From contig LSRX01000295.1 in the NCBI GenBank assembly GCA_001939145.1, forward strand, positions 311,100-375,099: DNA of 64,000 nt, read 5' to 3'. The stretch's first letter is position 1. Each line of letters opens with the position of its first letter. Of this stretch, positions 24,166-35,592 are shown piece after piece. The DNA comes from Symbiodinium microadriaticum (lineage: Eukaryota > Sar > Dinophyceae > Suessiales > Symbiodiniaceae). The translations under genes were made by a program, and so were the position numbers. The notes under the pieces were generated by a model. It was given only the letters and a program-made list of their open reading frames with translations. It was not told where the DNA came from and searched no databases.

Positions 24166-24270
24166 AACCACGAGAGCTCCTAAACCCGAAACCCCGAGCC
24201 CGGCATCGCTAAACCCAGTTCATGTACCAGCTGTCTGGACGCACCCACACACACACACAACAAAACAAAA

Positions 24271-24312
24271 CCCTAAACCCTAAACCCTAAACCCTAAACC
24301 CTAAACCCTAAA
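24271..24312 (-). repeat. Six perfect CCCTAAA units
   Basis: CCCTAAA repeats six times without change, preceded by a CA-rich stretch and followed by an A-run. It is among the purest telomere-type tracts in the window. Confidence 0.95.
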
Positions 24313-25629
24313 CCGTTAAAACACCAAAAAAAAAAACTACACGGCACGCCCCGCTCGCGCTCGTTGAGCTGCAGGGTTTATAGGGATTCGAACTCAAGGC
24401 TCGGAGGGTTTCAGGGTGCAGGGTGGGGGTTTAGGGTTTAGGGTTTATAGGGTTTAGGGCTAGGGTATAGGGTTTAGGGTTTAGGGTTAGGGTTTAGTTT
24501 AGGGTTTATAGGGTCTATTCCAAAAGCCAGAAAGTTGGAACCATCCTTATCCTCATGCGCTTGATGCAAAATTAAAGGACGTCCAGCACCAAACCCGAAG
24601 CCCTAAAGAAGGGGCCGTAATAGGGCGTATATACGTTTCATAGTTCTATCAAGCAACCCGAAGAAGTTGGTAAGGATGTCGGCTTCTATACCAAAGCCAT
24701 TTTAAAACGGCCTGTGCCGATCTTGCTGCCTGTCCGCAAAGCTTCCGTAGCGCCTGCGCAGATGGGAAGGATGCTGCTACCGAAGAAATGCATAGGTTGT
24801 TAGGTCCCCAAGCCCTAAACCCCAAACCCCTAAAGCCCTACTCCCTAAATCCCTAAAACCTGACACCCTAAAACCCTAGAACCCCAAACCCTAATACCCT
24901 AAACCCCTAAACCCCTAAATCCCTAAACCCTAAAACCCGAACCCCTAAAGCCCAAACCCTCAAAACCCTAAAGCCCATACATAGCACCCTTTAAAGGAAG
25001 CCTGGGATCCCTATAGATCCCTTTAAAGGAACCCTTAAAACCCCTAAACCCCTGAGGCCTCGGGTTTGTGGCCCATGCTTTTCGGGGCAGAAAACTGTGG
25101 TGCTGTGCAGGGCGCCAAAACCCTCCCTGGAGATCTTGGGTGGAGGGTTTTGTTGTTGGGGCCCTTAAAAAACTTGGGGTTTAGGGGTTTAGGGCTTCAG
25201 GGTTTTAGGGGGTTCAGGGGTTGAGGGTTCAGGGTTTTAGGGGTTTAGGGGTTTAGGGTTGAGGGGTTGAGGGGGTTTAGGGTTTAGAATAGGGTTTTGG
25301 GGTATATCATACTGTAACTATAAAAGGGACCCCCCCAAATAGTGTAGGTAAGTGTTTAGCCCCAAAATAAGGGTCTGGGCAGCATCTGTGGTGCACAGAA
25401 CCCTACCTGGGATCCATGAACCTGCTGTTTAGAGGCATTGAGATACTGTTTTAGGGCCTATCCTACGTACTGCATAGTAGCCTACTGTCAAGGGTTATAC
25501 CCTCTAGCAGCCTACTGTTTGAAGGGAATTACCTGATAATGCAGGGATCATAACCTACAACCCTTGTAGAGCCCTTAACGAACACACAAAAAATAGCCCA
25601 CGATGTTTCTAGAACCCTGCAGGATCCGG

Positions 25630-25742
25630 TACCCAGAGAGCCCAATACCCCTCAATTAAGGAATATACCTTAAATTATAGGGGCCTTAATATTATGATTT
25701 AAGGTATATTCCTTAATTAAGGGGTATTGGGTTCTCTGGGTA
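25630..25742 (+). repeat. Family-E fold-back element, nearly perfect hairpin
   Basis: The left arm ACCCAGAGAGCCCAATACCC then CTCAATTAAGGAATATACC pairs almost base for base with the right arm ending TGGGTTCTCTGGGT. Together the arms exceed 45 bp. TA lies next to both ends. Such a palindrome in single-stranded form would be a very stable hairpin. Confidence 0.8.
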
Positions 25743-26564
25743 TATCCGACCCTGCTTATAGGGTCGGTGACATGCTCGCTTCCAGGATTGGTCGGCGGTG
25801 TCACAGCGAGCAGGTCCGACCACGAAGCCAGGGTCCGACGTGCTTCTTGCTGGGCGGAGATAAGGCTTATCGGGTTTGGGGTTCTGGGTGTTGGGGGAAT
25901 ATTGGGGTTTAGGGTTTAGGATTGAGGGGTTTAGCGTTTAGGGCTTAGGGTGACCATGTCGCACCCTCCCGCCATGGGCTGCCGTTTACAAAGGAAGCTA
26001 TGCAACAAAGTCCTGCAGAAGCCTAAAGCCCGAAGCCCTAAAGGGCCCTAAAGCCTTAACTTACACAGGCCCACCTTGGCTTGACCGTGGTGACATTGGC
26101 GATGGCATCGGCGTTGCCGGTGCCTTGGCTTGACTGAAGCAGCCCTGAACTTAAGAAAGGGCGTTTAGGTTCAGGGTTTGCAGGATGCCCCTATATAAAC
26201 CTATGATAGGGGCGTTGCTTATTAAGACTGGAGTAGATGCAAGAAGGACCCTAAAGGAAAATGCTGTAAGTATTTTTGCTTCTGTAGTAAAAGCCCGGAC
26301 CCGGGCAGCCATCAGTAGAAAAGAGCGAACTAGACAGAACTGCTCAAGGCCAAGAAACAACTGACTATCCACCATCCCAACAAAATGGTGGAGCTTTCAA
26401 TACCCCCGGAACCCTAAACCCTTCAAACCTCAAACCCCACACACCTAAACCCGGACACCCAAAACCCAAAAACTAAACCCTAAATCTACACCCTATTAAC
26501 CACCACTACAGCCCAAAGCCTAACCACAAAACCCTTCATTTATTGGTCATGATTCGTGTGTTCT

Positions 26565-26764
26565 CTACCCATAGGCTCCATGGTAGTTCCTTTTTGTGGG
26601 TCATATTTGCGTAGTTCTCTAATTTGCGGGTCCCTTTGGGGATCCTTTTTTTTAGGGTGCCGTAATATATTGGGGACCTGAAAAGGGACCCCAATTTAGA
26701 TAACTGCCCATTTAAGATCAGGTATATAACCCCAAAAAGGAACTACTTAGGAGCCGAGGGGTAG
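26565..26764 (+). repeat. Family-C element with a second element nested in its loop
   Basis: The outer arms are CTACCCATAGGCTCCATGGT and CAAAAAGGAACTACTTAGG. Inside, at about 26610-26710, a second inverted repeat begins GTAGTTCTCTAATTTGCGGG and ends CCCAATTTAGATAACTGCCC. The inner type (family D) also occurs, degraded, near 60-135, 20396-20460 and 52790-52865. Confidence 0.65.
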
Positions 26765-26836
26765 CTCCCCCAGACCTGCGGCCGGATACCCGCAGACCCT
26801 AACCCTACCTGCAAGGGCCCAAACCCTTTTAGAAGG

Positions 26837-27013
26837 AAAACTACAGGTGGGGAGTTTAGGGTTCCTTAAGGGCTCCTTTAAGGGGGTTTGGGGTTAGGGG
26901 GTTTAGGGTTTAGGGTTTAGAGTTTAGGGTATATAGGGCTTCTATAAGGCTTCTAGAAGGTATCTAGACCTTCTATAAGGCTCCTATAACGGTAACTACC
27001 CACCTGAAACTGT
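26837..27013 (+). repeat. Dispersed repeat shared with 58248-58436
   Basis: Both places run TTCCTTAAGGGCTCCTTTAA, a telomere-like stretch, then AGGGTATATAGGGCTTCTAT and CATAACGGTAACTACCCACC (CCTATAACGG here). Even the telomere-like interior matches, so a common copy is more likely than convergence. The ends CTACAGGTGGGGAG and CTACCCACCTG are complementary. Confidence 0.7.
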
Positions 27014-28370
27014 CAGGGCAAATCCGGCAGAATACTGCACCGAGTGGTGGGGTTTAGGGTCTGGCGTTCCGGGTTGAGGGTTTATATAGTTTGGTGTTTG
27101 GGGTTTTAGGGTTTAGGGTTTTAGAGTTTCTGGGTTTAGGGGTTGGGGTTTCGGGTTGAAGGTTTATAGACTTTGGGATTTAAGGATTAGGGTTAGTTAA
27201 TTAGTGGTAGGTTATAACGTCTGAATTAAAGGGTTCATCTCCAAGAAATGTAGGCTTGCGGATCCACAGGTAAACGGTAAACCCGGTCAACCATTAAAAC
27301 CCTCAACAGGAACCGTCCTGTCCCCAAAGCTTGACAATCATGCAAAACCCTATACCCCAAACCCTAAACCCTAACCCGAAACCCTAACCCTATACCCTAT
27401 ACCCTTCACCCTAAACCCTGAACCTTAAACCCTTAACCCTAAACCCTAAACCCTGAACCCTAACCCTAAACCCTCACTTTTAACCCTATACCCTAAACCC
27501 TATACCCTAAACCCTTGTAGCCCTTCATTAAGTCTGCAACCCCTATAAGGGTTTAAAGGCTTAGGGTTTGGGGGTTCAGGGTTTAATTGTAGGTTTTTCA
27601 AACCCTCGGCCCTAAGCCCCAAACCCTGTAAACCCTGTTATAAGCTCTATAGACCCTATGAAACCTTACAAACCCTATAAGCCCTATAAACCCGAAAAAC
27701 CCCAAAAGCCCTAAACCCAAAACCCTATAAACCCTATAAACCCTATAAATCCCTATAAAACCCCATAAAACCCTACAAACCCCTATAGAACCCTATAAAC
27801 CCGAAAAGCTCAAAACCCAAAACCCTGAGCGCATCGCTCGCCCCTCTGCCTCGCTCCGTGGGCTTGCAACCAGAGCGTCGGGGCAGCGCTGGCGAAGGGT
27901 TTAGGGTTTAGGGTTTATTTTTGTTATTTTTATTATTTAATGCTTTTTTTTTGAGGGGTGGGCTTTTTATAAATGATTAGAATAGGATTTTGGAGTATAA
28001 TACACGCTCATTAAGGGTTTGGGGTTTAGGGGTTTAGGGGTAGGGTTTAGGGTCTAGGGCTCGTTATAACAAGGAGCCCCCCAAAAATTTGTAATTATTC
28101 AGGCCCCTCCACTAGGGCTCTGGGTTTCTAGGGGTTTAGTTTTAGGGTTTGCAGTTTTGGGTTTAGGCCTCTAGGGTCTTAGGGCTTGGGGTTGAGGGCT
28201 TAAGGCTTTGCGGTTTAGGCTTGGGGTCTAGATTTAGGGGCTTTACGCTCAGGCGGTTAGGGCTTTTTAGAGTTTATGGGGCTTTCGTTAGGGTTTTGAG
28301 GTTCAGGGTTTTAGGGCTCTTAGCGTTTAGGGCTAGGGTGCCTTCGGGGCTTTGAGGCTTGGTCGTGTAG

Positions 28371-28713
28371 TACTGATGTTCCGCTACGGTTGGGTCGGTG
28401 CCTTCTGTAGCTCTTAGGCTATAGGGCTTAGAATACCAACTGGGGGCTGCAACGACATAGTTGTTTAGGGTCTAGGGTGGCCTTCTCTAAGACCACATGC
28501 ACCCTTAACTGGGCTTACAAGGAAGCACAAGTAGCGTTACCGACTTTATATCCGCACTTGCTAAGCCCCTTGATCCTTTAAGTGGCCTCGGGTCGTGTCG
28601 TACTGATGCTCCGCTACAGTTGGGTCCTTGCCTTCTGTCTGGCAGGGCTTGGGCTTCAGTAAAGGTTTAGGGCTTAGAATACCCACTGGGGGCTGCAGCG
28701 AAATAGTTGTTTA
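28371..28713 (+). repeat. Imperfect direct duplication of about 115 bp
   Basis: GGTCGTGTAGTACTGATG to CATAGTTGTTTAGGGT (28371-28480) returns at 28591-28713 with scattered changes and a small insertion. The 108-bp spacer is unrelated. Confidence 0.75.
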
Positions 28714-29829
28714 GGGTGTAGGGTTAAGGGACTGTATGTATGGACTCAGAAGAGCCGTACGAGATGCACCTCCTGCATTTGTTCACCTCCAGAACAACCT
28801 TTCACTGTTCAGGCGTCTACATGTCTAAACCACAAACCCTACAAACACTAAACCCCCAATCACTAAACTAAACCCTGAAACTCCTAAACCCCGAGGTTTA
28901 CTTTAGGGAATCATCGCGAAATCTTAAAACTCTTAGAGGTTTACTTTAGGGAATCATCGCGAAAGCTGAAAACTCTTCGAGCGCACCGACGAGCCTTCTG
29001 CGGCCGCCACTCGTGATGCCCGTAACGATAAACCGCGAACTGCATGCCTGGGTGCAGTGCTTTTACTTTTTTGTTTGGGGGGGCGGGGGGAGGTGGGTGG
29101 TTAGGGCTTATTTTGTTTCTTGAGTTTGCCGTGTTTTGTTTTATTTTCCCAGGTTTAGGGGATGAATGTATACTGCGAGTTTCAATCGCTTCAATCGCTG
29201 GAGAGTTATTTCCAGGGCGTTGTTCCCAAACCAAAAGCTCCTATAGCACCCTCAGCCCTAAACCCTGAACCCTAAACCCCTAAACCCTAAACCCCTTAAA
29301 CCCTAAACCCTCAACTCTCCCTGGGTGGTTCTCTAAATTAGGGTCCCATCTTGGGTCCCCAACCCTGAGGGTCCGAGGCATCGTATGTTGATTGTTCGGC
29401 CGAAGTTATGCTCAGAATGGAATTGTGCCTCAGGTAGGATTCAGAATAAAAACACTTGCTGAGGAAGGTTTTACAATATTTTATAGATCTTTAAATGTGT
29501 ATTTCATGGGACATCTTGAGATTCTTGCAAGTTAGTCTGCATTCTTTCCTCCGGAACTTGCGATTCATTCTTGCAGCTTAGTCCAGGGAACATGCAATAT
29601 GCCTTAATTAAAATTCCGGTGTCGGGGCCATGCTGCGAGCTTCATTGAATGTGCGCAAGAAGAACCAGAAAACATCAGGTGCCACCACCCCTTGTGCCCT
29701 GCCATTGCTGCTGCACTGCTGTGTGTGTACATGTACGCATGTACTCTGCTCGCAGCTGTGAAGCTTTTGCACAGGAGGCAGGTCCGTTCAATAAGGCCAG
29801 GTCAGCTTGGATCAGGAAAACACAGGAGG

Positions 29830-32132
29830 ATGTCTGACCAGCCCTGTGCCATGCAGCGTCAGTTCACCCAGCCCATGAAGTACTTCCTGTCGGTATCTTG
29901 ATGGCATCTTGCTTTTGTGCTTGCGAGCTCGGATTTGTATAATGGGGCATGTGGCACTTTGCATGTACTCTGTAAATAAGGAAGCAGCCGAACAGGTGTG
30001 CAACGGCATCCGCCCGACGATGGAGGCTAAGCTTCAAAACTCGATTGAAGCGGCCCCATGTCTGACACATATAAGTTTAGTCATTAATTATCGCTCTTTG
30101 ATTTTCAGTCAAGCTCGTGCATTTTTTGAGTTGAGGCAAAGAAGTTGGTCGTCGAGGACCCGGATGGGACAAGCAACAAGGTTGGGTACCTGCATGCACA
30201 TGTACATCACGATCGGATCAATAGCTGTAGTGTCGATTGAACATATAAGGCAGATGATGCTGCTTTTCACCGCAACTTCGAGATGATGAAAGTTCTCATA
30301 GCTCATTGCATTGAGCCGGAAATCGGTATCCCTACCATGACGGACTTCAAGGTGCTCTATGGCTGTGTACTGCATACCGATCGTCGTGCATGAGTGCATG
30401 TATACATCCCCTGCCCCTGAGATCGCGTTGGTTCACCTATCCTGCGTGCATGGGCTGCACCCCAATGTGCGCAAGCGCGGCGGCAAGCAAGAAGTCAAAG
30501 ACTGATGTGTCCAAACTACATATGCATGGATTTTTTTAAATCGGTGTGGGAATATTTCAGAGCAGGCTTGAAATCTGCAGGACTGGGCCTACGATGAGGG
30601 GGGCCGCATCAGAAATCTTGTTTCTGCACTCTGGCGAGTGACACGCCGAACCTTGCATGCCAAGTGACTTCGATCGATTAGCATATTGAGCCACCAACTA
30701 TACTTATTCTTATGTATGTGGTTAATATTTCAAATCCAGGAGCAGGAGAACCCAGATCCTCAAGATGTTGCTTGCGAGCAAAATGCAGTGGGTGACTGAA
30801 GATGGGCACTGGATCGAAACTTGGCCGTGTGGGGTCGCTATTCGTGATTTCGACACTTTAAAGATCCGAGCAGTGAGTCAACCATGGAAGCTTAGATTCT
30901 AATAGTACTACATGTACAATTTCCCGAATGATTACAAGGTCCATCTAGCTGCCTCTCTAGGGTTCTGTGTATCAAATTCAGACATATATATATGTATATA
31001 TTAAATTAAAACTAGAAATACAATTGCAAGATACATCTAGCTACAGCTAGCTTTTAACAAAAAATTCTGCATTATATATACAATATTTAAAATGCAATAT
31101 ATATATATATATATATATTTATTTCGAAATCGATTTCCTGGAGTAGCCTTTTCACAATCCGGGTCTGATGATCAGCAGCCGTCGCCACCCAGGATGGTCC
31201 GGCCGGTGCAGCAGCAGCAATAGCCGACCTGGGTGAGGGGCATGCGGCTTCTGTGGAGGAGGCCGAGGGTGATGAGGATGAGGCCCTGGATGGGACTCCT
31301 ATCGACAATGGAGATGACATGGATGGGAGAGATCGGCTAGCCATTCCTGATCATGGTGATGCCCATGGTTCGGATGATATCGATGGCACCCGCCGCAGTC
31401 TGCATGAAGTGACTTGATTTGAAGCCGGGTGGTGTGTGTACATGTATGTGTGTGCATGCCATGTGTGTGTGGCTAGTCCATGCAGTATATTGCTGATGTA
31501 TATGTAGCACACCATATATATATACATGCCACATGCACACAAATGCAAGGATCTGGATCGGGAGATGCATCGACTGCTATCTTCGGAATCCCTCAGCAAG
31601 GACGGGGACCTGCTGCCCACGACCGAAGCAAAAGCCCCTGGATTCAATCGTCATTTTCCAGGTCACATATAACCACTTTCCTCTATTGGTTCAGGTTCCC
31701 TCGAGCTCAACAGCACCCGACGAGGAGGACTATGCCGGGCCAGGTGTCCCTGGCCTCAGCAGTTAGACCGTTCATGTTAAACAGAGGCTTGAATCCCAAA
31801 TCTTAAGCGCCCTACAGCCCAAAGCCTTCGCCCTAGAATTATCGATCTGAGGATGTTCCACATCCATCTGATGTGTTCTCGGCAGAGGAGCTAGCAAGCT
31901 TTGATGCCGAGGATGTTGCAGATCGGGCCGATGCTTCATTGCATACGGTTATTTGTCGACAGCTTTATTGGACTTCCTAGCATAGGTCTGGATAGATTGT
32001 ACGGTGAGGTCGTCTAGGGGTCGAGGTGTGCAATGGCCAAGGACAACGAGGAACGAGACTTGGAGATGGAGCTGGAGGAGTTTATGCAGGCTGTTTCTGG
32101 GCCGCTACAAGAACCCTCCATGCTTGTCTAGC
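29830..32132 (+). CDS. Multi-exon gene, N-terminal part (dinoflagellate-type unknown family)
   Basis: Exons were joined by frame and phase: 29830-29892 (ATG, MSDQPCAMQRQF...), 29981-30049, 30136-30180, 30250-30351, 30422 to about 30493 (IALVHLSCVHGLHP...), about 30585-30664 (DWAYDEGGRIRNLVSALW), about 30740-30869 (ILKMLLASKMQWVTEDGHW), about 31175-31361 (acidic), 31553 to about 31660, 31695 to about 31738, 31852 to about 31951 and 32041-32132, which ends TAG. The first five exons are all phase 0, with introns of 69-88 bp; the intron at 30050 would be GC-AG. A shorter form stopping at 30505 is possible. The middle is acidic and low in complexity. I recall a dinoflagellate multi-copy family with a W-A-x-x-E-G-x-x-I/L-R segment. 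Function is unknown. If the donor CTT|GTCTAG near 32127 is used, the gene runs on into 32249-33768. Confidence 0.55.
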
Positions 32133-32248
32133 TAGACACTCCCCACCCGATAAAAAACACAACCCTTGAACCCAGAACCCTGAAGCACCAATCGAGAAGG
32201 AAAAAACCCTGAAGCCTTAACCTAAAGTCCCAAAGTTTTTCCTCAGGG

Positions 32249-33768
32249 CCCGGGTTTGGACATGCCGAGGAGCTGGGGAAAGACTATCCATGCGAGACCC
32301 AGACCGAGGAGAAGCCCGGTGCAGCATCTCCATCCAAGGTCGCCTGTCAGCACATAATCTAATTATATGGGATCCGGACAGCATCGGTCTAGGCATGATC
32401 TCACTAGGTTCGGAAATCGATCGTGAACGACGCTGCTGAGCTCCCAGAGGAGCTTCGAGAGCTTCTCGCCGAGGGTGGAAATGTGGTCGATGCGACTGAG
32501 ACCCTCAAGCAGCAACGTGAGCTAAAGAAGGCGGCTAAAGCATCGATTCCGAAGCAAAAGAAGGCCCGAGCCCTTGAAGTTGACCATTCCTATATAACTT
32601 TAAATATAGGGACTGTATCATAGCATGATTATGTGGTCCCCACGAAGGCGAGTCCAAAGAAGAAGAGTGCAGATCCCAGCAAGAACGACAAGCCAGCGAA
32701 GGAGCTGAAGCGCAAGGCTTCTGGTTTGCCTCAGCCCTTGAAGTTGAATTTGGAAATCGTTCATATAATATACACATGATCATGTGGTCCCGAAGGCGAC
32801 ACCCAAGAAGAAGAGTGCAGATCCGAGCAAGAATCACGAGCCAGCGAAGGAGCTGAAGCGCAAGGCTTCTGTTTTGCTGGAGAATGAGGTTAGCCTGAGC
32901 ACCCCCCCGGCAGCCACCACCAGGGAGGCTGAGCCCGGCAGCGATCCCATGCAGAAGACGGCCCAGGGTCCTCGAGCACCAAAAGCCAAGGCTAGAGCAA
33001 AAGCAAACGACGCTGCCGCGAGCAAGAGCAAAGGAAAGAAGGAGACCCCGGAGCAAAGGCAAGCCATAGCCGATATGAATATTCCCCGGATTCGTGAACT
33101 TGCGGCAGAGTTTCCAGAGCTGCAGCCGGCGATTGGATTTACAGGGAAGCCCCATGATTGCAGTAGTATAATACTACATGTACAGTCGGACTGCAACTGA
33201 GCATACTTGCTGCATATATCCGATTCTTGACTCATGAGACTGCCAATCTAAGGGCCTACACAGTCTGCCCGCCTCGTGGGCTGAGCGATGTCCCGCATAT
33301 TAACCCAATCACAGTCTCTTTGTACAGCAATTGCTTCTATGTGAACCGGACGGTTATGCGTGAGGATGCAGCCGTATATGCTGCACCCCGACTACATTCT
33401 ATGGCATCAAGTAAAATACAGGCCCATGCTTCTTGTGTGCCCATAGACTGGCCTGAAATCTCAGGTCAAGGTGGACAAGAAGAAGGGCGGCTCCACGGTC
33501 TCGTGGTCGAAGCATGGAGGTATCTCGCGGTCGTTCCTTGATTTACATAACGACACGAGTTCAATTTCCTGATCTCTAGAGGAGTCTGCTCAAGTCGTCT
33601 AGCTACAGTCGGATCCAAGGTGGAAGCTTGCTCAATTCCTGGCCGGATGGTGTGGTGATGTGGACCCCATCGACAGTGGAGATGAAGCTACTTGCTTGCA
33701 CTTGTAGGTGCCCGGAGCTGAGAGAAGTCTACAACCCCAAGGATAACTATGATCCTGAGACCGAATAA
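32249..33768 (+). CDS. Lysine-rich multi-exon gene part ending with a SWSKHGG motif
   Basis: The exon at about 32249-32338 (ELGKDYPCETQTEEKPG) joins across a 69-bp GT-AG intron (32339-32407) to 32408-32581 (AELPEELRELLAEGGN). Next come two near-identical exons, 32648 onward and 32790 onward, both reading PKKKSADPSKN and PAKELKRKAS. The second continues to about 33140 (PRIRELAAEFPELQPAI). A short exon at about 33473-33528 reads VDKKKGGSTVSWSKHGG, and a last exon ends near 33766 with EVYNPKDNYDPETE and TAA. The middle is basic and probably disordered. Dinoflagellate proteins of the same kind, as I recall them, end in an S-W-S/T-K-x-G-G segment, so this is probably the C-terminal part of the gene beginning at 29830. 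Joins between 33140 and 33473 were not resolved; an exon with NCFYVNRTVMREDAAVY at 33330-33407 may belong here. Confidence 0.5.
32572..32880 (+). repeat. Tandem duplication of an intron + exon unit
   Basis: GCCCTTGAAGTTGA ... ATGTGGTCCC ... AGAAGAAGAGTGCAGATCC ... AAGCGCAAGGCTTCTG occurs twice with a period of about 165 bp. Each unit holds a presumed short intron and the exon PKKKSADPSKN...KRKAS. The exon parts are more alike than the intron parts. Confidence 0.75.
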
Positions 33769-35592
33769 AACCTACAGCCCAATATTAAACATCCCAAGGC
33801 GGTTTACACAGAACCCTAGACCGGAACTCAACCCTACAGCAGCCTACAACCTTCTCGACGACTAACATTATGTATATGTTAATATGAATATTATTAGCAC
33901 AACCCTCAACCCTACACCCCTAATCCTCTAAACCTAAATCCCTTAACCTAAAACCTATAAGAATAGAAATAGAAACAGGGTTGTGCCCTTGCTGCCGATG
34001 CCCCTTGTGATGCAGTCCAGGCTCTTCGCCCCTAAACCTCTAAACCTAAATCCCGAAACCTAAACCCTATAGTCAAAGAAATAGAAAAGGGGTTGCGCCG
34101 ATGCTGCAGATGCCCCTGGTGATGCGGTCCAGGCCCCTCGCCCCTAAACCTCTAAACCTAAATTCCTAAATCTAAACCCTATAGTCAAAAAAATAGAAAA
34201 GGGGTTGTGCCGATGCTGCCGATGCCCCTTGTGATGCAGTCCAGGCCCCTCGCCCCTAAACCTAGAACCCTAAACCTAAACCCTATAATAATAGAAATAG
34301 AAAACGGGTTGTGCCCATGCTGCCGATGCCCCTTATGATGCAGTCCAGGCCACTCACCCCTAAACCTCTAAACCTAAATCCCTAAACCTAAACCCTATAA
34401 TAATAGAAACAGAAAAGGGTTAGTGCCCTTGCTGCCGACGCCCCTGCAGTCCAGGCCCCTCCGGCCGAACGCAGGGCCGTATCCAAGAAGGCAAGAACCG
34501 CCTGAGCGCAAAGCTTCGACTTTTGCAAATCGACGAATCGAATAGGTTAGGTTGCAACCCTTCGGTGCATCGGCAACCAGATCCCAGCAGAAGCTTATAA
34601 GCAAGAGTATGTGTGGATGCAATTCGAAGTCTTGTACTGTGGTCATTTGCAATTCGCCATGGCTGCATTCGAGGGTTGCAACTGTAGCACGTTGATTTCT
34701 CAACGTTTTGGCTGCCCGATGTGACACTTGTTAGGCTTGCTAGCTAGTGCATGGCATTGCAAGGCAGAGCCTCTACCTTAGACCTGCTGGCCTGTTATCC
34801 TGATATAGGGGAGTGCAGCTGAAGCCTAGCTGGAGTGTTGGGGGCAGTGGTAATTCCATTCCCAAAAATGGGAATCTGGATCGAGCCGTCCTGCTCGGTG
34901 CATTTCATGAGAGGGAAAGCTTATTAGGTCTTGCACAGTACTGTGATCAGTCTTGCTGCAGATGAGTGTGTAGCTTATAGTTGCAAACAAAGGATCTTAC
35001 AAGCAGTAGCATGGACCTGTATCCTAAGCCCTGAAGTCTTAAGCCTCAAGCTGTGGGAGGGTTGAGGGGGGGATTATTTAAACCGAACTATCTATGTACG
35101 GGATAACCATATATATATATATATATAGGCTCCTTATTAAGGTGTAGGACTTTGCAGGACTTCGGTTTCACTGATCATGAACTTCTATGCTCCGGTTTTT
35201 TTAGTGATCGATCTACCATGGATGCTGCCCCACGTCATGGAGTACTGCCACTGCAACTGTCGGCCCTGAGTACTGCATTGCTGCTGATGATGCATGTGCC
35301 GCCCATTATGTGACATGGCTTCCTAGGTAGCTTTGGTTCATACATCTTTCGGTATTTTGATCAAACTAGACTAGCACTCAATCGAGAAATTGGAGCAACA
35401 AGCCATCAACTTGCACGCCCAGGGTCCATGCAGTGGACTTTGTTGCGCAACGAAGTGCGGCTGGAGCAGACCTTGGCCACGAACGTGCTGTCTGGCAGCA
35501 ATCGGGGTGTTGTGTTGGGTTTCTTTCTTCGAAGTCCAAGCCCGATCTAGACCCTTGCCGCTCATGTACATGTGCATGTATGTGTGTCTAAG
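33769..35592. repeat. Intergenic DNA with a 112-bp tandem repeat
   Basis: 33920-34470 holds four to five copies of a unit of about 112 bp, anchored by GCTGCCGATGCCCCT at 33991, 34103, 34215, 34320 and 34431. Each copy contains CCTAAACCTCTAAACCTAAA and AATAGAAA. The rest is not repetitive. A (TA)n run is at 35109-35128. Open frames at 34395-34727 and 35371-35698 overlap on both strands and are not convincing. Confidence 0.7.

Larger units (their letters stand above)
19445..29829. repeat. Telomere-motif-rich intergenic DNA with many fold-back elements
   Basis: No gene could be supported. Degenerate telomere tracts are dense at 19560-19630, 19770-19862, 24271-24312, 24425-24515, 24800-24975, 25170-25285, 27350-27520 and 29240-29320. 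An AACCCTATA-type variant fills 27610-27830. Fold-back elements are listed separately. A single undetermined base (N) is at 22451. Position 29400-29829 is less repetitive and leads into the gene block. Confidence 0.7.

Noticed and set aside
33920..34470. Regular direct repeats considered as a CRISPR array
   Set aside because: The 112-bp units are contiguous tandem copies without unique spacers, and the setting is a eukaryotic nuclear genome. The same applies to the 33-, 61-, 82- and 156-bp repeats.
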